Both the position numbers and the translations under genes were made by a program. A stretch of 64,000 nt of DNA from an uncultured Actinomycetes bacterium (lineage in GTDB: Bacteria; Actinomycetota; Acidimicrobiia; Acidimicrobiales; RAAP-2). This document shows, piece after piece, positions 33,511-43,041 of the stretch; positions within the stretch are counted from its first letter, which is position 1, and the number at the start of each line of letters is the position of its first letter. Below the pieces are notes generated by a model. It had not been told where the DNA came from and did no database searches. It saw nothing but the letters and a program-made list of their open reading frames with translations. The DNA lies in NCBI GenBank assembly GCA_903825895.1, contig CAIKCI010000018.1, positions 22,339 through 86,338 of the forward strand, given 5' to 3'.

Positions 33511-35400
33511 ATGCTAAGCGCTGCTGCATATATGCCTCTGTGCCCACTCCTTGGTTTTCTTATTCTGCTGGCCTTTGGTCGCCGTATCGGCATCAAATAT
33601 TCGGGAATCGTCGCTACTGTTGCCGTAGCGGCTTCGTTTGTCTTGGCTGCCATTTCTTGGACGGGCCTCCTGGGTATCTCGTCGTCAAAGCGGGAAATTA
33701 CCCAAAGCCTCTTCACGTGGCTTCCTGTTGGTTCGCTTCAAGTGAAAGTTGCGTTTTTGATCGACCCGCTTTCGATCACGATGTGCCTCTTCATCACCTT
33801 TATCTCAACGATGATTCACCTGTACTCGATTGGGTACATGAAGGGTGAGCGTGATTACGTCAAGTTCTTCATCTACCTGAACCTTTTTGTCACCGCAATG
33901 CTGGTGTTGGTGATGGCCAACAATATGGTGCTGACCTTTGTTGGCTGGGAAGGTGTGGGCGCTTGTTCCTACTGGCTCGTGGCGTTCTACTTCGAGAAAG
34001 AGTCCGCAGCGGTTGCGGGAAAGAAAGCGTTTGTCTACAACCGCATCGGTGACGTCGGCCTCTTGTTGGCGATGTTTATTGTCTTCGCGCGAGTTGGGAG
34101 TCTGGATTACACGACGATCTTCGCTCATCTTTCAGCCTTCTCTCCGTTGACGGCCACCATGCTGGTGCTGGCACTTCTGCTCGCAGCAACGGGAAAGTCA
34201 GCACAAATCCCCCTCTTCAACTGGTTGCCCGGCTCCATGGAAGGCCCCACTCCTGTTTCGGCACTGATCCACGCCGCCACGATGGTGACCGCAGGGGTGT
34301 ACCTGCTTTGTCGAATGAGCCACGTCCTCGAACTGTCGGCTCATGCATCTCTGGTCATCGCGATTATCGGTGCCTTGACGGCCTTTGTGGCGGCCACCAT
34401 GGCCTCAGTCCAGCGAGACATCAAGGCGGTGCTTGCGTATTCGACGATCTCTCAGCTGGGCTACATGATCTTGGCCGTTGGTGCGGGTGCCTACGTGGCG
34501 GCCATCTTCTTGATGATTGCCCACGCCTTCTATAAGGCACTGCTCTTCTTGTCAGCCGGAGCGGTCTCGCACGGTCTCGACGGAGAGCGCGATATGGGTC
34601 GGATGGGCGCCCTGCGAAAAGTCATGCCCTGGACCACAGGCGTCTTCATCGTCGGTTGGCTGGCCATCGCTGGTGTCCCACCGCTGAGTGCGTTCTGGTC
34701 GAAGGGCGACGTCCTTGACGCCGTATTCCGGCACTATCCCTACCTCTGGGCGCTTGCACTGTTCACGGCGTTTTTGACGGCCTATTACATGACACGGATG
34801 TACACGCTGACCTTTACGGGAGAGGCGCGCTACGACAAGCCCGGCGCTGACGGAGCTCCTGCGCTCCATGCGCACGAAGCTCCATGGGTCATGCGGATTC
34901 CCCTCCTCGTGCTGGCCGTGGGCGCGGCGGGTGCTGGGCTGTTGAACTTACCGTGGGTCCATAACTTCGGGCTCGAAGAATTTCTCTCGCCCGTCTTTCA
35001 CGGAGCGCTCTACAACCCACATGAAGGCACATCACTGCTGTGGCTTCTTGCGATCGTGGACTCGCTGGTCGCGGTGGGGGGCATCGCTGTGGCCTGGATG
35101 TTGTGGCGGGGCAAGGTGAGTGCTGCGAACCTCGAGCCCGACTTCTTGACCCACGACTGGTACTGGGATGATCTTTACGACACGGTGTTTGGGCGACCTG
35201 GGACGGCGCTGGCGCTTTTTAGTGCGACCACGATCGACGAAAAAATATTGGACGGAGCAGTGAATGGCGTGGGTAGTCTGGCAGTGCAGAGTGCACAGCG
35301 CTTGCGCCGTATTCAAACCGGGCAAGTGCGCCAGTACGCACTGTTGATCACTGGCGGCATGGCTGCACTCTTGGTCTTCATCTTGATGAGGGTGTTCTAA
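33511..35400 (+). CDS. nuoL: NADH-quinone oxidoreductase subunit L
   Basis: A 629-residue antiporter-like subunit with the ND5 signatures NNMVLTFVGWEGVGACSYWLV, the loop-helix LFNWLPGSMEGPTPVSALIHAATMVTAG and the second half QRDIKAVLAYSTISQLGYM. It ends with the lateral helix that spans the membrane arm. ATG at 33511, 4 bases after nuoK; GGGTTAGAGCA precedes it. Pumps protons. Confidence 0.96.
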   Translation: MLSAAAYMPLCPLLGFLILLAFGRRIGIKYSGIVATVAVAASFVLAAISWTGLLGISSSKREITQSLFTWLPVGSLQVKVAFLIDPLSITMCLFITFISTMIHLYSIGYMKGERDYVKFFIYLNLFVTAMLVLVMANNMVLTFVGWEGVGACSYWLVAFYFEKESAAVAGKKAFVYNRIGDVGLLLAMFIVFARVGSLDYTTIFAHLSAFSPLTATMLVLALLLAATGKSAQIPLFNWLPGSMEGPTPVSALIHAATMVTAGVYLLCRMSHVLELSAHASLVIAIIGALTAFVAATMASVQRDIKAVLAYSTISQLGYMILAVGAGAYVAAIFLMIAHAFYKALLFLSAGAVSHGLDGERDMGRMGALRKVMPWTTGVFIVGWLAIAGVPPLSAFWSKGDVLDAVFRHYPYLWALALFTAFLTAYYMTRMYTLTFTGEARYDKPGADGAPALHAHEAPWVMRIPLLVLAVGAAGAGLLNLPWVHNFGLEEFLSPVFHGALYNPHEGTSLLWLLAIVDSLVAVGGIAVAWMLWRGKVSAANLEPDFLTHDWYWDDLYDTVFGRPGTALALFSATTIDEKILDGAVNGVGSLAVQSAQRLRRIQTGQVRQYALLITGGMAALLVFILMRVF

Positions 35401-35403
35401 GCC

Positions 35404-36978
35404 ATGAATAGCTTTCTTCAATCATCCTCGTTTCCCTACATTCCTCTTCTGCTCGCGATTCCATTCGTCGGCTCGTTCCTTGTTGCCGTTATTCCAGAAG
35501 CACAGAAAAATATTGCTCGCTGGATTGGTGTGGCGGTCTCGCTGGTCGTGCTGGGTCTCACGATTGCCATGGGCGCTGCGTTCTCGACAACCGCTGGTGG
35601 GTATCAGTTCGTCACGAACCACTCATGGGCGTCATCGTTGGGAATCTCGTGGTTCACCGGTGTCGACGGCATCTCATTGTTTTTGGTTGGCCTGACAGCA
35701 CTGATCGTACCGATAGCGCTTTTGGGGGCCAATGAGCATCGTAAGACCAAAGCGTATGTGGCATGGATGTTGTTATTGGAAACCGCCTGTATCGGTAGTT
35801 TTGTCTCGCTGGATCTTGTGTTGTTCTTCTTGTTCTTTGAGTTGACCCTGATTCCGTCGTACTTTTTGATCGTCGGTTGGGGTGGACAGCGACGAGCAGC
35901 AGCGGCGACCAAGTTCTTTATCTACACCTTCGCCGGGTCAGCATTCCTGCTGGTCGGCATCTTATTTGTGGCCTACCTCCACCAACAACAAACGGGGGTC
36001 TTCACCTTCAATCTCATCGACCTGATGAACACGCACTACTCGGGGACCGCGGGCGTGCTGCTGCTCGCTGCGTTTACGGTTGCCTTTGCGATCAAAGCTC
36101 CGCTCTTCCCATTTCACACCTGGTCACCTGATACCTACGGCGAATCACCAGCCGGTGTGGCCATGGTGCTCTCGGCGGTGTTGGCAAAACTTGGCGCTTA
36201 CGGCATGATTCGCTTCGACCTGGCGCTCTTCCCCCATGCCATCAAAGTTGCGGCACCGGTGTTATTGACCTTGGCCACAATTGGCATTCTCTATGGCGCA
36301 CTCGTTGCGTGTGGCCAGAACGACCTGAAGCGTTTGGTGGCCTACTCGTCGCTGGCGCAGATGGGCTTCATCATTTTGGGCACCTTTGCCCTCTCGACGC
36401 AAGGTCTCGAAGGTGCCGTGTTTCTCATGCTGAGCCACGGCATTATCACCGCAGCATTTTTCTTGGTGATCGGCATGATTGCTCAGCGGCGAGGCACATC
36501 CGACATCCGCCAACTTCGCGGACTTCAAGGGCCGGCACCGGTGTTGGCGGCGGTCTTTACCGTTGTGATGATGGCGTCGATCGGCTTGCCAGGGCTTGCT
36601 GGTTTTGTCGGGGAGTACTTGGTGCTCATCGGGACCTTCCTTACCCACCAATGGTGGGCGGTGGTAGCCACGCTCGGTGTGGTGGTGGCAGCGATCTATC
36701 TTCTGTGGGCTTATCAACGCTCTTTCCAAGGAAAAGCTGAAGGCGAGAACGCCAAGGTTCGTGACCTCACCTATCCCGAGCGTCTTGTGATTGCACCGCT
36801 CATCATTTTGATTGTTGTCCTGGGGGTGTTTCCGAAGCCCTTCCTCGATCGGATGACGCCGTCGGTTGAACGAACGCTTGACTACATCACCTTGGCTACC
36901 TGCCCGCCGCATCACACCTGCTTACCGACCTCGGCGGGACAACATGTCGGCGTTATTAATCAAGGAGGAGGGAAATAA
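35404..36978 (+). CDS. nuoM: NADH-quinone oxidoreductase subunit M
   Basis: A 524-residue ND4-type antiporter subunit: FFFELTLIPSYFLIVGWGG carries the conserved Glu, FHTWSPDTYGESPAGVAMVLSAVLAKLGAYGMIR the helix-7 region and NDLKRLVAYSSLAQMGF the second half. It starts 3 bases after nuoL and its stop overlaps the nuoN ATG by one base. Confidence 0.96.
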   Translation: MNSFLQSSSFPYIPLLLAIPFVGSFLVAVIPEAQKNIARWIGVAVSLVVLGLTIAMGAAFSTTAGGYQFVTNHSWASSLGISWFTGVDGISLFLVGLTALIVPIALLGANEHRKTKAYVAWMLLLETACIGSFVSLDLVLFFLFFELTLIPSYFLIVGWGGQRRAAAATKFFIYTFAGSAFLLVGILFVAYLHQQQTGVFTFNLIDLMNTHYSGTAGVLLLAAFTVAFAIKAPLFPFHTWSPDTYGESPAGVAMVLSAVLAKLGAYGMIRFDLALFPHAIKVAAPVLLTLATIGILYGALVACGQNDLKRLVAYSSLAQMGFIILGTFALSTQGLEGAVFLMLSHGIITAAFFLVIGMIAQRRGTSDIRQLRGLQGPAPVLAAVFTVVMMASIGLPGLAGFVGEYLVLIGTFLTHQWWAVVATLGVVVAAIYLLWAYQRSFQGKAEGENAKVRDLTYPERLVIAPLIILIVVLGVFPKPFLDRMTPSVERTLDYITLATCPPHHTCLPTSAGQHVGVINQGGGK

Positions 36979-38558
36979 TGCTTCTGGCTGCTACCACCTC
37001 ATTCTCGCTTCCATCCATTGACTACCTGGCGATTCTTCCTGAGTTAGTCCTTCTCGGTGGAGCCCTCATCGTCCTGCTCGCAACGTCGATGGTGCGCGGT
37101 GGACTTAAGCGAAACATCGCCACCGCCATCACCATGCTGTTCTCTGCTGCAGCCCTCGTTACGGCGCTCGTGCAGTGGGGGAGAATCTCGGCGCAAGGAG
37201 CCGAGACAACCATCGCGCACGCCATTGTTCTTGACGGGTTCTCCACCTTCATCGGGGTCACCGTGCTCTGCGCCTTGATCCTTTCAGTTTTGGTGGGTCA
37301 CGACTACTTGAAGCGCGAAGGGATTGAGTCGTCGGAGTATCACATCTTGGCCATGATCGCCGCCTCTGGTGCTGTGATGATGGGCCAAGCGAACGATCTC
37401 ATCGTGATCTTTTTAGCTCTTGAGATCCTTTCTATTGCTCTGTATGTCTTGGTGGCCTTTAACCCCCTTCGTGGAGAGTCGGGAGAGTCGGCGCTGAAGT
37501 ATTACATCCTCGGTGGCTTTTCTTCGGCCATTTTCGTTTATGGCATCGCGTTGGTCTACGGAGCGACGGGTTCAACCAACCTCGGCCAGATCGCAAACTT
37601 CTTCTCAGAAAACCAGCTCATTCATCCTGGTCTTTTTGATGCAGGTCTCGCCCTCGTGCTCGTTGGATTTGCCTTCAAGATTGCGGCTGTTCCGTTTCAC
37701 GTCTGGACGCCAGATGTTTATCAAGGTGCACCGAGCCCCATTACGGGATTTATGGCCTCGGTGGCAAAGGTCGGAGGTTTTGCTGCACTGATTCGCGTGA
37801 CGATTGCCGCCATGAACTCTCAATCAGCGTCGTGGAAACCAATTCTCTACGCCTTAGCGATTGCCACGTTGCTCTTAGGCGCCATTGTGGCCCTCGTCCA
37901 GCGTGACGTAAAGCGAATGTTGGCCTACTCCTCGATCAGCCACGCGGGCTACATCTTGATCGGTGTTGAAGTGGGGACGCTGGCCGGTACGTCCGCTGCC
38001 CTGTTTTACCTCTTCGCGTACTCAGTCATGACGGTGGGTTCGTTTGCCATTGTGACGGTGCTCGGTGGCGATGGGGACAGCGATCACGACCTCGGCCGCT
38101 ATCGAGGGCTCGCTCGTCGCCAACCATGGCTCGGCGGCGCCCTGGCCGTCCTGTTGTTGGCGCAGGCGGGTATTCCCTTCACCTCTGGATTCTTTGCCAA
38201 GTTGGGTGTTGTCTCGGCGGCTATCAATGGCGGGAGTTGGCCGTTGGCCCTCGTGGCCATGATCGCCGCAGCGATCGGGGTGGCGTTCTATTTGCGAGTG
38301 GTTGTCCTGGCCTATATGGGCTCCGACGAAGCAGATGCAACCGACACTCCTTCTTCGCAGGTTAATCCTCAGACGCGTCACGCTCAGTCCACGTTGTTGC
38401 TTGAGGGCCAAAGCGTTGCCACGATTCCCGCAGTGAGTGTTCCGCTCTTGAGCGGGATTGCGATTGTGCTTTCTGTGGCCACCACGATCTTCTTTGGCGT
38501 GATTCCTGGCCCACTGCTGGACTTCGCGCACAGCGCTGCACAACTCTTCTTGGCCTAA
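36978..38558 (+). CDS. nuoN: NADH-quinone oxidoreductase subunit N
   Basis: A 526-residue ND2-type antiporter subunit with LEILSIALYVLVAFN, FKIAAVPFHVWTPDVYQGAPSPITGFMASV and QRDVKRMLAYSSISHAGYI. It closes the 14-gene complex I set. The last codon shares a base with the ATP-grasp gene that follows. Confidence 0.96.
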   Translation: MLLAATTSFSLPSIDYLAILPELVLLGGALIVLLATSMVRGGLKRNIATAITMLFSAAALVTALVQWGRISAQGAETTIAHAIVLDGFSTFIGVTVLCALILSVLVGHDYLKREGIESSEYHILAMIAASGAVMMGQANDLIVIFLALEILSIALYVLVAFNPLRGESGESALKYYILGGFSSAIFVYGIALVYGATGSTNLGQIANFFSENQLIHPGLFDAGLALVLVGFAFKIAAVPFHVWTPDVYQGAPSPITGFMASVAKVGGFAALIRVTIAAMNSQSASWKPILYALAIATLLLGAIVALVQRDVKRMLAYSSISHAGYILIGVEVGTLAGTSAALFYLFAYSVMTVGSFAIVTVLGGDGDSDHDLGRYRGLARRQPWLGGALAVLLLAQAGIPFTSGFFAKLGVVSAAINGGSWPLALVAMIAAAIGVAFYLRVVVLAYMGSDEADATDTPSSQVNPQTRHAQSTLLLEGQSVATIPAVSVPLLSGIAIVLSVATTIFFGVIPGPLLDFAHSAAQLFLA

Positions 38559-39430
38559 TGACAGGGGAGCGCATCGGCGTTGCCACGTGTGCAGAACATC
38601 CACGCACTGACGAAGAACAAGAGCTGACCACGGCCGCTCTGGTCAACGCTGGATTGATCCCGACATCGGTCATTTGGAACGACCCCAATGTCCAGTGGGA
38701 CGACTTCGATCTCGTTGTTGTGCGCACCACCTGGGACTACACCGAGCACCACCAAGAATTCGTTGAGTGGGTGACCAGCATTGAGCGAATCGAAAATCCC
38801 GCGCCGATCTTGACCTGGAACGCGGACAAGCGCTATCTCCTCGACCTCGAGGCCGGAGGGATCCCGGTGACGCCGAGCACGATCGTGGATTCTCCTGACG
38901 AGTTGGTCGTCCCCGACTCGGCGCGTTTCGTGGTGAAACCGACCGTGGGTGCAGGGGCGCGTGGTGTTGAGCGCTTCGACGTGGGTGACGTCACCGCGGC
39001 GAAGGCGCACATCGCAGAACTCTTAGGCCTTGGCCGCGAAGTCCTCGTCCAGCCCTATCTTGAGATGGTGGAGACCGAGCGAGAGATCGGCTTGCTCTTC
39101 GTCGACGGTCGCTTCACGCACGCGATCGAAAAACAGCCACTCTTAAACGCCAAGAAAGAAGACCGAACGGCCTATCTGATGAGTGGCTTGGTAACGCTTC
39201 GAGAGGCCTCCGACGACGAGCGCAGGCTTGCCGCAGAGGCACTTCACGTGGCGATGGATCACTGTGGTGTGACGGATCCGATCTTGTATGCTCGCGTCGA
39301 CCTGTTGCCAAGTGAATCGGGCCCCGTGGTGGTGGAACTCGAACTCGCTGAACCCTCGATGTACTTCGAACTCAATCCTGCCGCAGCCGATGAATTGGCT
39401 GCGGCGGTGGCTCGCCGCTCAGCGCGATAA
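38558..39430 (+). CDS. ATP-grasp protein of unknown substrate
   Basis: A 290-residue protein with an ATP-grasp core: the first nucleotide-contact lysine in ARFVVKPTVGAGARGVERF, VLVQPYLEMVETEREIGLLFVDGRFTHAIEK for the second half of the grip, and the metal-binding Asp/Glu region in ILYARVDLLPSESGPVVVELELAEPSMYF. Such enzymes ligate a carboxylate to an amine or thiol through an acyl-phosphate. N-terminus is RimK/DcsG-like in style. It overlaps the nuoN stop by one base but has no obvious link to complex I. Its 3' end overlaps the convergent MprF-like gene by 12 bases. Confidence 0.78.
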   Translation: MTGERIGVATCAEHPRTDEEQELTTAALVNAGLIPTSVIWNDPNVQWDDFDLVVVRTTWDYTEHHQEFVEWVTSIERIENPAPILTWNADKRYLLDLEAGGIPVTPSTIVDSPDELVVPDSARFVVKPTVGAGARGVERFDVGDVTAAKAHIAELLGLGREVLVQPYLEMVETEREIGLLFVDGRFTHAIEKQPLLNAKKEDRTAYLMSGLVTLREASDDERRLAAEALHVAMDHCGVTDPILYARVDLLPSESGPVVVELELAEPSMYFELNPAAADELAAAVARRSAR

Positions 39431-42400
39431 TCCGTCAGGCTGAGAGACCGGAAGCCCAGCGAGAAGTTCCTCGGGAACAATGGTTCCTGCTCGACTTGCT
39501 ACATCTTGCATCATGAACCGACCCACGACAGGGAGTTCCGTGAGCGCCTCCGCTCGCAACGCAGCCGCCACGGTGGGGACAAAGTACTCGGGGGAGGCAA
39601 AGACCAAGTGGCGAGCGAGCCAGTTGGGATGATATTTCTCGTTGAACTTCCAGAGTGTTTCGATGGGCAGGATTGATGAGAGTCGACGGAGCCCCCACCG
39701 CTCAACGCGTTGGGTGAGTCCGTTACCTTTTTCGCCGTCGAGTGTTGAGCGAAAGGCTGAGAAGTTCAAACTCAGTCCCGTCACGTTGCGCTCCTTGAGG
39801 TGGGCAATAGTGGAACACAGGGCGTAGTCCAAGAGTCCGTTGGGGTGCTCGCCGGGGTCGCGGCGCAGCAAGTCGAGTGAGTAGCCATTAATAGCACTGC
39901 TGGGAACAAACTGACACATCGCAGCCGGTTCGCCATCGGGTCCGCTGATAATCGTGAGAAGCAGTCCCGTGTCTCGTGGATCAAAGAGCCGACCGAGCAT
40001 CATGGAGAAGCCTCGCTCTTCTTCACCCCGTCGGTTTTTCTTCATGAGCTCAACAAGCCCTGGAACTCGGGCCGGATCGATCATCGAAGGGTCAAGGAAC
40101 TCAACGGTGTAACCGTTGCGCTCAAGGCGGGTGCAGGCTTGGCGCAGGCCCTTCATCTTCTTGCCTTCTAGGGAGAAGTTTGGGACGTCGACCACTGCTT
40201 CGTCACCGAGGTAGATGTAGCGCATCCCAGATTCGTCATAGATCGGCAACCAGGCTTCGCCTCCTCCAATAACGCCAGGGCCCCAGCCGTGGACATCGCA
40301 GTATGCGCGAAAGGCCGCCCATACCTGCGTGCGCTCACTCTCGGGCCCGATGGGGTCGGGCGAGACGAGAGCGATACCACCAAAGACTGCATAAGCCACG
40401 ACGGAGTCACCGTAGAAGAAGTATTCCTTGTCGTCACGGAGGGCAAAGTAATCCAAGGTTCCTTTGCCGTGGCGAAGCACAATGTCACGAGCTCGTTGCT
40501 GGGCGCGCTCTCGAATGTCTGTGCCCGCAAGTTCTGTCCGGCGACGGTCAACGACCGGCCGGGTGATCAGATAAAGAATCGAGATTCCGACCGTGATTCC
40601 CACGGTGAACATGGCGGGGTAGACGAAGTCTTCGACGCGATCGGGCAGGGCCTGCGTTGAGAGACCAATGAGTCGCTCGGTGACGGCGAGAAGGACAAGA
40701 GGCCAACTTGGGAGTTGGCCTTTGTGAATGTTGGTCAACTCAACGCCAACGAACGACGAAACGATGGCAACAAGCAAAATGAGCATGAGAATTGGCAGTG
40801 CACCCTTCAAAGACTCACGGTCCGTGGTGCCCTGAAACCACCGTCGCTGGGTGAGCAAAAAAATCAGCACGACCAACGAGATGAGCACAGCGCCGATATT
40901 TGCGTTATGCGCAATATGGAGGGCCGTCGAGGTAGCGAGCAAGACAACCGCAACGAACCAGCTACGTCGTTGGCCGCGGAAAATTCCTCGGGAGAGCATC
41001 ACTAACGCAATACCAATCGCCACTATGGCAACGGTTGCCGTCTGTGAAATGCCGAGTGGGAGATAGCTCAAGATATGGTGGAATCGCTGGCGCAATGGCG
41101 GTGAGACAGCAATGAGAAGATCGAGGAAACCGGTGAGGAAAAGTGAGATTCCCCCGATTCGGCGAACTCGACGTGCCGTGTTCTGTGTTGAGGGAAGATT
41201 CGTTGCGGGGGGCCATGCCCCGCCGAGTGGCCATTCAGCAACTTCCTGATGGCCGGTCGATTCTGGTGGCGTCGGCGTGGCACAGCGGCCCGCCACAAGG
41301 CGCTCAAGCCATCCGTCGGTGTGAAGTCGGCGATCAGAGAGGCCCAGGTGGGCGTAGATCTGCGCTCCCACCTCTAGGGTTATTTCTCCATTTCGCAGAT
41401 GCTCGAGAAAAACCGGTGGAAGGCCAAGTCGGCCAAAGTGCTCTCGCACGAGAAGTGAACTCGACCCGGGGACGGCGAGAAACCCCGCGTCCAGGTGAGT
41501 GAGCGATGCCGTGGCAAGCCCACCGATGACAACCCCCGTGACACCATCGGCCAAGAGCGATCGAGCCAGTTCAAGTGCTTCAGGGCTTGCTCCGAGAAAG
41601 GCTGCCGGGGTCTCTTGGCTTATTCGCCCGCGTTTGTTCTCGGGAGATCCATTGGACCGTTTTGAAAAAAGGCGTCGAGCGATGACGGTGACAAGAACGC
41701 CAAGGATGGCTTCGATGATGATGACGGCAACGAGCACCCAGAGAAAGCGGAGGTGCCATGGAGCATCGACGAATCGAAAAATAAAACGGTGCGTCCGCGC
41801 GTTTTCTATGCGGTTGAGCTGGCGAGATACCAAGGTGAAGTGAATGAAGAGAGCGACCACCAGCGCCACGACAGGAGGAACCCAAAGGAAGTTGCGCAGG
41901 CGGCGGTAGAGGATCCGAGAACTGATGAACCGGCGCATCATTCCGGGTGACTCAAGGTGAGTAATCCCCTCGAGCCAGGTTCGATTTTCAGTGACTCCAC
42001 CCACGTCGCCATCAAGAGGTGACTGGGTCGTCACGATGACCTTTTGGACACCCGTTGCACAGTGGGCATGGAGTTCAACGCTCTCGGCAATCGTCACCCC
42101 GAGATCGGTGAGGAATCCACTCTCCGTCGGATCAGCCAATGTGGCATTCTTCTCACCTGGCAGCACAATGAATTGGCGGCCTGCTTGGCTCAGGAATGAC
42201 GTGATGGCGAGACCAAACTGGCCATGGTGATTGAAGACGGTGCTGCCGTGGCGAGCTTCGTCGGACGAGGCGAACAGCCCTCCGGCAACGATGACGACGC
42301 CGGGTCCTTCGAAGCGGCTGAGTTCACTGAGAAACTGGTCAAGAGCAGGCTCTGAGCTTGGGGAAGGCTCTCGGCTTAAATCAAGGTTGCTTTTGATCAG

Positions 42401-42463
42401 GACTCTTCCCCCTAATGGGACCGTCACTTTGGTTGGTTTTGAGAGAGAAAATTGCCCGTTCAT
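39419..42463 (-). CDS. MprF/LPG-synthase-like protein fused to a degenerate metallophosphoesterase-like module
   Basis: A 1014-residue protein. Residues about 655-975 match the C-terminal GNAT-like domain of lysyl-phosphatidylglycerol synthase / DUF2156 (FFYGDSVVAYAVFGGIALVSPDPIG, GLRQACTRLERNGYTVEFLD), and about 435-635 hold six to seven membrane helices. Residues 19-145 and 285-372 look like the two halves of a calcineurin-type phosphoesterase whose metal motifs are lost: SNLDLS for SDLHLS, GGLF (61-64) for GDLF, GEKN (103-106) for GNHD and GGLA (314-317) for GHTH. Two helices (191-212, 238-262) interrupt that module. No lysyl-tRNA synthetase domain is present. A role in aminoacylating or flipping a membrane lipid is inferred. 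AGGAAAG precedes the ATG; CACGAT lies 9 bases upstream. Confidence 0.8.
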   Translation of the reverse strand: MNGQFSLSKPTKVTVPLGGRVLIKSNLDLSREPSPSSEPALDQFLSELSRFEGPGVVIVAGGLFASSDEARHGSTVFNHHGQFGLAITSFLSQAGRQFIVLPGEKNATLADPTESGFLTDLGVTIAESVELHAHCATGVQKVIVTTQSPLDGDVGGVTENRTWLEGITHLESPGMMRRFISSRILYRRLRNFLWVPPVVALVVALFIHFTLVSRQLNRIENARTHRFIFRFVDAPWHLRFLWVLVAVIIIEAILGVLVTVIARRLFSKRSNGSPENKRGRISQETPAAFLGASPEALELARSLLADGVTGVVIGGLATASLTHLDAGFLAVPGSSSLLVREHFGRLGLPPVFLEHLRNGEITLEVGAQIYAHLGLSDRRLHTDGWLERLVAGRCATPTPPESTGHQEVAEWPLGGAWPPATNLPSTQNTARRVRRIGGISLFLTGFLDLLIAVSPPLRQRFHHILSYLPLGISQTATVAIVAIGIALVMLSRGIFRGQRRSWFVAVVLLATSTALHIAHNANIGAVLISLVVLIFLLTQRRWFQGTTDRESLKGALPILMLILLVAIVSSFVGVELTNIHKGQLPSWPLVLLAVTERLIGLSTQALPDRVEDFVYPAMFTVGITVGISILYLITRPVVDRRRTELAGTDIRERAQQRARDIVLRHGKGTLDYFALRDDKEYFFYGDSVVAYAVFGGIALVSPDPIGPESERTQVWAAFRAYCDVHGWGPGVIGGGEAWLPIYDESGMRYIYLGDEAVVDVPNFSLEGKKMKGLRQACTRLERNGYTVEFLDPSMIDPARVPGLVELMKKNRRGEEERGFSMMLGRLFDPRDTGLLLTIISGPDGEPAAMCQFVPSSAINGYSLDLLRRDPGEHPNGLLDYALCSTIAHLKERNVTGLSLNFSAFRSTLDGEKGNGLTQRVERWGLRRLSSILPIETLWKFNEKYHPNWLARHLVFASPEYFVPTVAAALRAEALTELPVVGRFMMQDVASRAGTIVPEELLAGLPVSQPDGLSR

Positions 42464-42531
42464 CGCTTTCCTATCGTGCCACCTCCAGAGACCTCACGGG
42501 GGCCTCGGGCGAGAAGCATGGTGCTGCCCGG

Positions 42532-42537
42532 TAGGAT
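42532..42537 (+). promoter_or_regulatory. Candidate -10 box of the HAD phosphatase gene
   Basis: TAGGAT with 9 bases to the ATG at 42547. In the same 83-base gap the minus-strand hexamer CACGAT (42473-42478) could serve the MprF-like gene. Confidence 0.4.
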
Positions 42538-42546
42538 CGGTGACGT

Positions 42547-43041
42547 ATGAGCGACCCTGATCTGACCGGTAATTGGCTCTTTCGCGCCGAAGGGCTTGAC
42601 CCGCAGACGGCTGTCGTCTTTGACATTGACGGTGTTCTGTCTGATGCCGTTGGTCGTCAGCACTTTCTTGAAGCCGGGCGCCGAGATTGGAATGCGTTTT
42701 TCGAGGCCTGCGGCGATGACCCGGTTATCGATGAGATCGTTCGCTTATTAGAGCTTCTGGATTCGTCGCTCCAAGTCATCTTGTTGACAGGTCGGCCGCT
42801 GCGCGTGCGACCGCAGACGGTTGCCTGGCTCGAGCGTTATGGGCTGCGCTGGGATCTTTTGATTATGCGCGAGTGGGGTGACTACTCCCACGTCACGTCG
42901 TTCAAGAGAAATACCGTTGATGAACTTCGAACATTTGGCTTTGATATCCGACTTGCCCTCGAGGACGATCCGCAGAATCACGCGATGTACGTCGAAGAGG
43001 GGATTCCTTGCGTCTATATCCACTCCGGCTATTACGAGTGA
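42547..43041 (+). CDS. HAD-superfamily phosphatase, polynucleotide-kinase-3'-phosphatase-like
   Basis: A 164-residue HAD hydrolase: motif I AVVFDIDGVLSDAVGR with both catalytic aspartates, motif II ILLTGRPLRVR, and motif IV ALEDDPQNHAMY with the acidic metal ligands; the arrangement resembles the phosphatase half of phage-type polynucleotide kinase. The kinase half is absent. The substrate is unknown: a nucleic-acid 3'-phosphate or a small molecule. It sits alone between two convergent/divergent minus-strand genes and its stop overlaps the Lnt-like gene by 10 bases. Confidence 0.78.
   Translation: MSDPDLTGNWLFRAEGLDPQTAVVFDIDGVLSDAVGRQHFLEAGRRDWNAFFEACGDDPVIDEIVRLLELLDSSLQVILLTGRPLRVRPQTVAWLERYGLRWDLLIMREWGDYSHVTSFKRNTVDELRTFGFDIRLALEDDPQNHAMYVEEGIPCVYIHSGYYE

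Noticed and set aside
36262..36915. 217-residue minus-strand open frame
   Set aside because: Antisense to nuoM; no motifs.
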